A DNA stretch of 64,000 nucleotides. Source: Strigamia acuminata (lineage: Eukaryota; Arthropoda; Chilopoda; Geophilomorpha; Linotaeniidae). Within the stretch, counting starts at the first letter, position 1. Every line of letters starts with the position of its first letter. Under the pieces are notes generated by a model, which saw nothing but the letters and a program-made list of their open reading frames with translations, was not told the origin of the DNA and did not search any database. Below, in pieces: positions 48,185 to 58,068 of this stretch. Made by a program: the position numbers and the translations under genes. Location: contig OX442318.1 in NCBI GenBank assembly GCA_949358305.1, positions 3,768,501-3,832,500 of the forward strand. Reading direction: 5' to 3'.

Positions 48185-51100
48185 TTAGTTTTTGACACTC
48201 TTTTTGTTTCTTTTGTGGACAAATGGAAGTGCAGTAGAACATGTGAAATGGATTGCAGTTAAAACAGAAAGGCCAAGAGTGAGACTAAACGTGTTGGCAA
48301 TGTCAGAAACTAAAGCCACAAAAGAGTATTTGAATTCTTCGGCAATAGTTTCGATTTTATTGGTGGGAAAAACAACAATAATCACTATGTTATCTGGTAG
48401 ATAAGTAGGGTAGCTGAATTCATTGATTTTGTAGAATGGTTGTTCACAAGGTGGTACGCACAAACATTCCTTTTCAACATCAGTTTTGGTGTGTATTTCA
48501 TAATACAATGTTTGCACTGCTTTGGCTGTTGTTGAAGAGTTGCAGAAGGCAACATTGTCCTTGATTGCATATGGCATACTAGTAAATGAAGAAAATGAAT
48601 GATTTAAACAAGTCTACTGCCACCCTTTTTTGTATTTTCGAATTTACCTGCACAATTGTTTGCTCTTCACTTTATTTTCTAGGCATTGGCCTTTACACTT
48701 GTAATATACCGTTAAATTAGCATTGCACGGTTTGGTTTTGGTGTTTAGTCGATTTATCTGAAAGTTTATTTCAAGAAAAAAACATTCAACATAATTTCTA
48801 GTTTACGTAAAGTTATAATTATTTTGCAAATATGTGAAGCAAGAATACTAAATAAACACATTTAGTCTTCTAGTCATCGCAATTGTTGTCATATTATGTG
48901 GTACAGCAAAATTCAAATTATATGAAAAATTAGGGTCTTCTGTAGGAGTGATGTAAATCTGAAATTAAAATAATTACAACATACAAGTAGCTGAAATCGT
49001 TTCTTCGAAGTACAGACATGTAATAAATCTGGTGTGCAAGGATATTCTGGCTTAACGTAAATACTATCCATAAACAATGTGTACATTTGATATTTTATTG
49101 AACCTAGATATAAATAATTTAAGTTTTTATTTGATGTAGGTAGCTGAGATGTTAGTAAATTACCAAAGGCATGTTTCACACAAGTTTCTTGTGGATTAGA
49201 GAGATCAGTATATGTCCGAACATGAAATAGTGTATCAGGAAATGGACTCTGAAAAATATGAAATGCATTCAAAAATTCAGAAATTTTCCAAAATAAAATT
49301 TAAGCAAAGATTAATATTTGCTTTGATAATCTCTGATGATTATGTGTCAGAGGTAAACAATAATATAAGAATGTACTTACAACCATCGAGTAAATTTCTC
49401 GAGGTGTTGGTTCTACATAAGCTAATTTCCACAGTTTTTCTACAGTAAATTTTTTCCAATTGACAAGCTCTAATAAGTCTACATGGCACTTTGTATTGTT
49501 TTGATTCTGCTGTTTGAAATACTTTGACTTCAGAAATAGAAGTCTTGGATTATAAGCTCCGGCACAAATGATAATATTAGGGAAAGTCACATTAACTGGA
49601 TCTTCTATTGAAACAGTCATTTGAATAACTTTATTCATATATAGTGATATTTTTTCCTGAACCAAAAATACACTAAACCCAAACAAGCAAACGTATGACA
49701 AGAAATGTAACATTTGCTTCCAAGAAAGGTTTTTGGGCATTTGACTTGTATCTGAGGTTCGACAGGTTTCTAAGCAAGCTTCAATTCTTCTGGTGAAGTT
49801 ATCGTTCTTCGGTAATTTTACTCTATTCCAATTTGCAAGAGTCAAAACCAAATTAACGATAGAAAGTAAAGAGAGTCCCAACCAAAGTCCGAGATTTCCA
49901 CCAAAGTCAGACAGCAGACTGATTAAGTCATAAATCAAGCGTTCTTTCAGAACTGTTACATGATTGTTAAGGTAAACGTTGAATTCAGATAAGTTGTTGT
50001 TGTGTTTTTGAAATTCAAATTCAGGATAAATATCTTTGTTTTCACAGCTTCTTGTACAACCACAGTCGAGTTGTGGAGTCGGCCCAATAACACTGTAAGT
50101 GTTTTCTCTGTACATTGTTAAAGTTTCTTTTGAATTGTTGCAGAGCTGAAGGAGTTTTTCAGAGGAATGTTTTGGCCTATAGGGTAGCCTGTTATTTATT
50201 AATACGAAACAAATAAGAAAATTATATTATTTAATAAAATCAAGCTTCTTCTACTTCTTTCATTATTCACTTACCAACATGGGTTTTTGTCTAAAATTGT
50301 TTCCACGCATTTTTTACCGCAATCGATGTAATCTTTCATTTCTACGCAAGGATCTTTTCTTGTGTTAATAAACTGATGCTGAAAGAAAACTTACTTCAGT
50401 TCAAATATTCAAAATTTAAAATTTTACAGAAAAGTTGGTATTTGGCTGCCAAATTCCATTTCTTGCACACAAAAGTACATGAATCTGAATTATTTGAGTT
50501 ATTGCACAGAAGTGATTGTGCTATTTATTGTCAATTATTATTTTTACTTGTTGTGCTTATGAGTGTGTGCTCACACAGAGTGATTTCTCCGTTAGATTTT
50601 GGCATCTGGATACCAATTAGACTATAAAAACTTGTTTTACCATTCTTAAATTTAGTCCCATTTTTCCGTTGGTGGATGATGGTATGGGAATTGCGTATTG
50701 AAAATCTAATGGCAATGACAATGCTACCTACAATTAAATTAATGAGGACATGAGTTTGCGAAAGGATACTAGTGGGTGATAAACGTTAAAGTAATAACCT
50801 TATACTTTTACAATGGCATATAATTATAACTAAGGCCTGAATTATAACCTTATTTTATGAAATAAATGGGTCAATTCACTGCAAATCTAATTTTGCTAAA
50901 ATGGTGCCTGATCTATTTGTTCATTCTGAGTTTAATATAATTCACCTCACCTCGTATTAATCTCAGAGTTAAGTTAGGCTTTTTACTGTTACTGCCCCTT
51001 GTGAATGTAGGTTTAGTTTGTGAATTCATTTCCTTCTATTCAAAAGTAGCTTACAAGGGTTTGAGATTTTCCTGGCAATATTTCTGGTATTTGCACGAGT

Positions 51101-51809
51101 GCATTAAATTTTGTATTTATTTTTGAACCACTCATTGCTCTGACAACTGAAATTGAAAGGCAAATTTTTATTTTATTTTAGATGCAAAAGAAAACTTTAG
51201 TTTTAGCTCACCTTCTATTTTTGTACAAGTTCCCATAGGAAACAGTTGCTGATGGGTTCTTATGTCTAAAGGAATGTGTACCTAGATGACAACCGAGGAT
51301 ATAAATTATATGTCATTGCTATAGGCTGCTACTGTTTAAACCCATTAAAAACTTACTTTTCTATGTCGTCGTGTATCATATGCAAATACATTTTGAACAA
51401 CATGAAGACTGTAGTTTATATTCCACACTTTAGTAAGATCTGCATCAGTGGCAGTTATAAGTCTGTTCAATGGGAGCATAGCAGCAAACTCATCTAGACT
51501 TTCATCGTGTGATTTATAGTAATCCAACACATACTCATTTAGTGGCACACATATATGTAAACTGGGTAACTTAAACGTTTCAAGCTTTTCCTCATACACA
51601 TCAACGGCTTTTGGGTTTGCCAGATAATAAGAAATGCGGTCATAGGTTTGATAAGTGTAGACAAGAATGCAGACAATGACAAGAAGAATCCAAAAGAAAC
51701 GAAATGTAAACGAATTATTTTTATCAATCATTGGCTGGAACTCTTGAGGGATATTTTCTTCTCTTTCTAGTCGGTTGAGAACATTTTTTACTGCTCGTCT
51801 AAGCCTCAT
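48185..51809 (-). CDS. G6: two-domain DEG/ENaC channel subunit (best-resolved copy)
   Basis: Exons: 51809-51357, 51281-51212, 51146-51055, 50727-50641, 50378-50275, 50188-49381, 49248-49164, 49103-49018, 48958-48860, 48757-48648, 48578-48185. 2388 nt, 795 residues, no stop. Domain 1: TM1 about 38-56, post-TM1 LHICVPLN, CGCTRSCE near 312, TM2 about 364-388 with GGNLGLWLGLS. Cytosolic linker about 389-428. Domain 2: TM1 about 429-449, FPNIIICAG near 472, ECLCVPPCEQPFY near 703, TM2 about 755-776 with LTLGLSVLTAIHF. Phases run 0,1,0,0,2,0,1,0,0,2. A normal family member has one such unit of 500-700 residues. The HG motif before TM1 is absent. The start is the first in-frame ATG after the acceptor TTTTAG; an upstream exon is possible. 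Sister of G5. Confidence 0.92.
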
Positions 51810-52860
51810 GCGGGACTTGCGGTTAATTATAATTATTTTCTAAAAGTGGAAGTTGTTGATGGTTATTACATGTACAAGTAATATAACCAATCAGTGTTTA
51901 ATGTTTTTATTAGCTGGAAAATTACGTCATTGGACGTCATGTTTAGTTTCGTTTTGTTGTAACTCATGTGTAAACCTGACTCTCAGTGGTCTTGTAATTC
52001 AACGATCGAGTGTTTTATAAAACGAGTAAAAAAGTAATTAATTTAGTAATTAATTTGTGAATTAATATGAGAATTAATTACCATAACTAACTTGTAATTT
52101 ACACCATGTTTTATTAATGATTAAATAGTTTAAAGTTCCATATTATTACTCAGAGAGAGAACTTGTGAATTAGGGAAGCATTTTGCACATTTTTTAAAAC
52201 TTTTTGTAAGTAAACGTGCAGAAATATACAAGTTGCATGTAAAAAATGCATTTTCTAACATAAAAATACATAGTGTCCATTCCACCCTTTTTTTCCATCT
52301 GAAAATGCATTTATTTGAGAGACTCTAGCAGCAGAATTTAATCACAATCATCTAAACCTCGATCTAAACAGTCATCAGAACTTATTTAGATCAAGCAGTC
52401 TCACCCAATTGTGACGATTTTACCTTTGGCTGAAATACATTAGCCTTAAAGATAAACTTAACCTATGAGAGATAAGCTAAAATGTGCGCTAAGTGAATAA
52501 ATAACTGTTGACACTACCTAGTTCAACATCCCTACCATAGCTGTGCATTATGTTCAAATTGATTCCTCTCATCTTGTGGTGGAAAGAATCGATATTGCTA
52601 TTGGCTGCCACTGAATTATAGTAATTGATGGAGATTGTAGTATTAACCCTTCCAACCCGAAAGAATTTGCCTCCCATCTCTCCCTAAGATGGGCATTATA
52701 TGACCCAGATTCTGCGCATGAGCAAAATCCGGGTCTTAGGGAAATCCAAGGCCAACACGTGTTATTCACAACAACAAATATGGCCGCCGCAACACCTCGA
52801 CGCCTGTAGATTGCCTTTGCGATCAATTTTAAAGAACTTTTGATGTATTTAATATACATT
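51810..52860. other. G6 5' flank, nothing coding seen
   Basis: AT-rich. 52508-52572 repeats a 60-bp piece of 45538-45600. No promoter element can be assigned with confidence. Confidence 0.4.
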
Positions 52861-53017
52861 TTGATCAATTTAATATTTATATTGATTAATTTAATATTTA
52901 TATTGATTAATTTAATATTTATATTGATTAATTTAATATTTATATTGATTAATTTAATATTTATATTGATTAATTTAATATTTATATTGATTAATTTAAT
53001 ATTTATATTGATTAATT
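52861..53017. repeat. 21-bp AT-rich minisatellite interrupted by the gypsy element
   Basis: Seven full units of TTGATTAATTTAATATTTATA plus 10 bp, ending exactly where the LTR begins. Confidence 0.95.
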
Positions 53018-54148
53018 TGTGATGGATCGCGAGTCTAGGTGGTTTAGAAGCGTTTGAAAGACGCCGCGAAACAGTAAATTCACACCCCCGGTAGTTTCGT
53101 ACCTGCCGTAAATCGAATGTGCGCAGGAAGTGGCAGCTAACACACTCTCAGATACTGTGCACCACACTAATATTTATTTGTGGCCGGGTATCCCGAGCGG
53201 TAAAACTCGGGGACAGAATGTCCGGTAGTCGCGTCTGAACCAAAACCCAACGCGTGACCCGCCAACAATCGTGTTTTCACACGAAGGCAAACGAATGCAC
53301 GTCTCGTAGTGGCTCATAAGCAACTCCAAACTGTCGAGTTTGAACGAGGATGGGCAATTTACTCGTGCTTATACAACGCACGGGCCCTAAACCTAACTCT
53401 AAACCTGACTTAATGCTTAATTAAAGCTAAAGCCCAAATGGCAGGCGGCTAAACTAAGCTGATGCACGCGCACGCGGAATAAATGACACAAACTTCGAAC
53501 TTATGGCCAACAAATCCTGTTTGGCCTTGGATAACGCGTCACGGCGATAAAACATGAACAAAAAGGAGCAGGAAAACAAATGGTGAACGAGTGGTGTAAA
53601 ACCGTGAGTTAACACGCGAAATGAAATGAAAGCCTGAAACCGTGTTGCAGAATTCCAGGGCGAAAGCAAAGCTACGAGTGAGCTTCGGAGTTAAACCTCA
53701 GCCATGAGCACCGGCTCCAAAGGAGCACCTACGCGTTCGGGATACTGAGATCAACTGAAGCAAAAGAGGAAAAATAGGGTGAGAGGTAAACTTGGACTCA
53801 ACCAAGCCTGACCAATCACGGAAGAGTCAAGAGCCAATCACCACTGTCGGTGCATACTGATGAGTATGACTGATGACGACGCGTGATGACCAGAATAGAT
53901 ATGCAAATAGACTCGCATCGAAATTATAAACTAAAGAAGAAAAACTAGGAGTAGATAAGAGAAAAGTGAGAGAATGAAGAGAAAGTTAGGAGTGAGTAAG
54001 GGATAGGATAGAAGGAAAATGAGGAAAACTCACGTATCAAACATAAACAAAACAACAAAGGTAGGAAAATCACAAATTAGGTTTAATACAACACAAACAC
54101 GGGTTAACAATGCGTAAACTGTACGCGTAGGAAACACGGGCCGTGACA
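53018..54148 (-). repeat. 3' LTR of the gypsy element (1131 bp)
   Basis: On the minus strand it begins TGTCACGG and ends CCATCACA. The purine-rich GTGGGGGCG just upstream (54149-54157) fits a polypurine tract. No second LTR is in the window to confirm the ends. Five ACGCGT sites lie inside. Confidence 0.75.
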
Positions 54149-54754
54149 CGCCCCCACAGCCAGAGTTTTATTACTCTGTTTGATGAAGTAATGAAACGAT
54201 ACAATCAATCAAAATCAAGAACATAATCACTCGCAACATTAGCGAATTAAACACAATCAAAAATAAATCGAAATCAAAAATGAACATGATGCTAAATCAA
54301 ACAATCGCGTGAGACGCGTTAAAACATACACTCAAATCACAGTAAGGCAAATTGACACTTGGAATAAAGCTAAAACCAACACAAACTTACGCTTCCAAGC
54401 AATCGTTGATTGCTGGAACTCCTACGCTCATTGCACCCATCCACACGACCGAGAGGAAAATTTAGGGGGTCATCTCCACCGGCACATGATTCTCGGAGGA
54501 GGAATGAGGCGTCTCCCGGGCACGCGGATAGGTACAACAGGCGCGGAAAACACTGGAAAACAAGCAAAAATAAATTATATATCACAGTCGGGTAAAATAT
54601 AATGTTCACAAATATCACTTGAAATGCTAAACACAAACAATAAAACTAAACACGCGTCCTAATGGAGACTTATCCATTTGAACTTAAAAGTTGCGCACAA
54701 AACAAAAGTCACGTTCGAGAAACCGTTCACCAAGTTCGCAATGGTACTTCCTGG
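54149..54754 (-). other. Spacer between ORF3 and 3' LTR
   Basis: AT-richer, with no frame of note; polypurine tract at its LTR end. Two ACGCGT sites. Confidence 0.5.
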
Positions 54755-56761
54755 CTAGTCACTATCACTGGCACCGTCCGGGAACATCAGCTGGAGAAGC
54801 TCTTCCACGAGTCCGACGACGCGATAAACCAAAACGTCCTCCATCTGCTCCTCCGTACGCGGGTGGTAACGCGTAAGTACATCTGCGATGAGGCTTTCCA
54901 GGAAGAGGATTTGTCCATTTCGAAGCTCCAGAATGGCATGGGCCTGCGATTCAGGCCATCCGTGCTCTGTGCGGGCGATGGCGTAGAAAAACTGTCGCCA
55001 CAAATCCGGGTCCGCCTGAATATACGATGTCGCTCGTCGACGCGTTGGACACTGCCAGTCGAAGGTGCCGAAGGGGAAGATTTCGTTAAATCCCTTCCGC
55101 GCCCAAAATGTAGTGGGGAAGTCCTGGTAGTCCAGGAATCGCATCCGGTTTCCATCGGACCGCTGCCTCGCTGCCACGTGTCGTATAGCCGTCTCCCAGT
55201 CGGTGGCTCGAGGGATCGCAAGCATGTTAAAAGGTGACGCGTCTCCAAAACATCGTCGACGTGGGCCCGTCGCCACCAAATCGGGATGTCGGATGGGCAA
55301 CTGTGATTGGGGGCCCGACAAATCCGTTGACCAACCCAGCCGCCGGGACATCGCTCGGGCTTTGATCGATCCAGTAATGTTGCCAAGATATGGGTTATCC
55401 TCCGGATGGAACCAATCGATCGCGTCCAATTTCTCCAAAAGGGCTAACTCCTTCCCCCGAAGATCCTCAGCCTCCCCCTGGGCTCGCGCCTGCCGACGCG
55501 CACGCGTCGCAAAGCATCGTTTTCGGAAATCTTCCGCCGACTCCCCGGCACGTTGAGTGAAGCCGTGCATCACTGCCTTCTCGCTCTTTCGGGGGATGAG
55601 GGCTCCAACTCCTCTTCGGCTCCCTTCCGCAGCAGGTGGCCCCTCAATGGCTAGTTGTTCGTGTGCCCCTTCTCCCCACTCAGTGGTCTCTTCGTCCTCA
55701 CTCTGAGTCTGGTGAAACTCCAACGCCGGTCGTGGACGTATGGTTCTCGGGTCTCTCGCCCGAACCGGAACGATGGCCAATGCTTCGACTTCGCAGATCG
55801 GCGCCCCCTCGATCGCTGGCAAACTGGGGCGATCTCGCTCGGTGACAACCACCGTTGAATTCGGCGGAACGGCCTGACCACGAGCTCTCGCATCCAAATG
55901 AAGTCTTCGCAGTTGGGCGATTTCGTCCACAAGATGGTCGTTCCTCTCCTCGATGAGGCGGACGCGCTCTTGTTCCTCGGCCTCACGCGTCATTCCAGCC
56001 CTAACTACGGTCTGTGGCTCTTCCCGCTGACGCAACGCGGCAGAATGAAGTGGACGCGTAATGGTGGGAACGTCACTTTCCCGCGAATGTCGAATCACAT
56101 TTATTGTGCTCGTTCCAGTCGGAAAACTTCTCAAGAGGGCCGGCAGAGGGGGAGCACAGGCACCTGGGACCGGCATAATGGAATTGAGCGGAGGGTACTG
56201 CCAATTTAAAGGCTGTATTCCGGCCGCCGTGGCCTCCGCAATAGTGTTCCGCCAAAACGTCTCGTGCCTTCGCACAAAACGCGTAGTCGCACTAATGTCT
56301 CCTCGTATGACTTGGAAAACCGTCGGCCACTTATACTTTGACAAATCCCGCCTGTCCCAGCGCTTTTTCCGCAAGGCCATTGCTTGGAGCCTCCTCATCC
56401 AGATCTTAAATTTGCCACGGCGGAGCACGCCTTTCCCCAAACACGCGTTGCATTCTTTCGACATGTTTTCCAAATGGCCCCAGCCGGAGCACAAGGGGCA
56501 TATCTCGAAATTTGGAAATCCCCTTTCGCGCGGATGATCCGGATGATATGGTGGAATTAGGAGCGGTCCCTTCGCGTACAAATCGGGTACCGGGTATGGA
56601 GGGCGGTAAACGCCACGACGCGAAGCAGGTCGGCGTTGTCCCGCACTTGAGCATTGTTCCGCTCCTGCCATACTGCCTAGTCCTTCATCCTCATAAAGCT
56701 CCTCATCCGATGTAAAATCGAGTGATTCGTCCCCCTCGGAACTGCTGTCCTGGTCCGCCAT
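54755..56761 (-). CDS. Extra ORF3 of the gypsy element, unknown 668-aa protein with CxxCxGxG pair
   Basis: A long intact frame in the env position, but with no signal peptide or membrane segment. Acidic Ser-rich N terminus (1-30). Residues 88-95 (CPLCSGWG) and 104-111 (CNACLGKG) form a pair of CxxCxGxG motifs, as in half of a DnaJ-type zinc-binding domain. A basic stretch follows at 114-140. A Glu/Arg-rich probable coiled coil lies at about 263-300. The second half (about 400-660) is Trp/Arg-rich and not recognised. The start MADQDSSSEG is the first ATG of the frame. Orientation and base composition match pol, so it is very likely part of the element. A nucleic-acid-binding or chaperone-like accessory role is only a guess. 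It could be host DNA captured by the element. Confidence 0.75.
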   Translation of the reverse strand: MADQDSSSEGDESLDFTSDEELYEDEGLGSMAGAEQCSSAGQRRPASRRGVYRPPYPVPDLYAKGPLLIPPYHPDHPRERGFPNFEICPLCSGWGHLENMSKECNACLGKGVLRRGKFKIWMRRLQAMALRKKRWDRRDLSKYKWPTVFQVIRGDISATTRFVRRHETFWRNTIAEATAAGIQPLNWQYPPLNSIMPVPGACAPPLPALLRSFPTGTSTINVIRHSRESDVPTITRPLHSAALRQREEPQTVVRAGMTREAEEQERVRLIEERNDHLVDEIAQLRRLHLDARARGQAVPPNSTVVVTERDRPSLPAIEGAPICEVEALAIVPVRARDPRTIRPRPALEFHQTQSEDEETTEWGEGAHEQLAIEGPPAAEGSRRGVGALIPRKSEKAVMHGFTQRAGESAEDFRKRCFATRARRQARAQGEAEDLRGKELALLEKLDAIDWFHPEDNPYLGNITGSIKARAMSRRLGWSTDLSGPQSQLPIRHPDLVATGPRRRCFGDASPFNMLAIPRATDWETAIRHVAARQRSDGNRMRFLDYQDFPTTFWARKGFNEIFPFGTFDWQCPTRRRATSYIQADPDLWRQFFYAIARTEHGWPESQAHAILELRNGQILFLESLIADVLTRYHPRTEEQMEDVLVYRVVGLVEELLQLMFPDGASDSD

Positions 56762-58068
56762 GATAAGATCTCAAACTGAATGATGAAGAAAAAGTCACAA
56801 CAGTAAATTTACAAATCAAATAAAATATTCACTCGTGGGCAAACCACATCCAAACATGGCGAATAAACAAAAAATACACAGTGCTCAGAATAATAACGCT
56901 AGTCTTCACAAGAAAGCTCACATACGCATGTAACGCATAAATACAAATAATGATCACAAAAAACGCGTGTGCTTCAACATTCACTAACATATCTACGACT
57001 CATAACTTATCCACCAAGCCATGGCGCGATTAAGTCGAATTAAATACAGAAAGAACGCGTATGATGCCAGGTTTAGCAGTTCGAAAAATACACAAAAGCA
57101 TACAAATGACTCTCGTCTGCACTCCAAATAGATTCCGCTAACTATAATATAATACACCCAAAAACAGACGCATAAAACATGAATTGGCATTACGCGAACA
57201 GTAACTTGTACATAAATATCAAAATATGCAAAGTATAAATCACTAAATAGTAGCAAATTTCCTCTAAATAAAACGCAAACAAGAATACAAAGAGAGCGCA
57301 ATAAACTATCTCCAATCGCCTCGGCATTTTAAATACAAGTGAACAGATACGCGTGAGCACATGTGAATGACTAAACACGAAGAAAATTTTCTAAGTCCAA
57401 CAAAGATGGACGCTCGAGCCCGGGTTGAGGTTAGAAACCGACCACGTGACCCTCACACATTCCTAAGCTGGGGGAAAATTCGGCCATGTTGGATTTTCAA
57501 AAGCGAGAGTGACGAAGAATCCTAGCTCGGGCCGTTTTGACACCAAAAACACGTAGAAAACGCGTAAAAGTCAGATGAAATAGTTTGAACAATAAAATTA
57601 CTCATTAATCCTAACATGACAACGCGTAATAATTACATTATTGTCGGCGCGGCACGAGCATCGGCGTTCGCCACTCAAACTCTCAAAATGGTTCATAATT
57701 GTCCACGAAAACAAAATAAAGTTACTCACGGCTACCAGCACACTTAACAGGCTCAAATCTTCGACAGTCAGGCGCTCAAGTGTATCGCCTCGACGCGTTT
57801 TCAATCTCCGCCCGGTTACACGAGGCATACGCGTTGCTCAACAAGTGGAAAAACAATGGCGGTCACACACATGTGTGAAAACTGACTCATTGGTCAGCTG
57901 ACCAATGACGTTCAGCGCCACCACTTGAGCAAATTGCTTACTAGCAATCACAAATAGCGAACTTGAGTCCCGACATGCGCAGAATGAACATGAAAAGGTG
58001 CAATAACCGGAGAAAATAAACAAAATGCACTAAAAATTGTCAAAGAATAAACAAGAACATTGACACGA
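56762..58068 (-). other. Spacer between pol and ORF3
   Basis: 1.3 kb without a convincing frame. It carries seven ACGCGT sites. It could hold a promoter or splice acceptor for ORF3; none was pinned down. Confidence 0.4.

Noticed and set aside
1-51809. Reading the exon 6 region as the end of one gene and the start of the next
   Set aside because: The frame is continuous through the linker in all six copies, with no stop, polyadenylation signal, start context or splice pair between the domains.
54662-55237. Plus-strand frame of 191 residues in the gypsy region
   Set aside because: Antisense shadow of ORF3, which has recognisable motifs and matches pol in strand.
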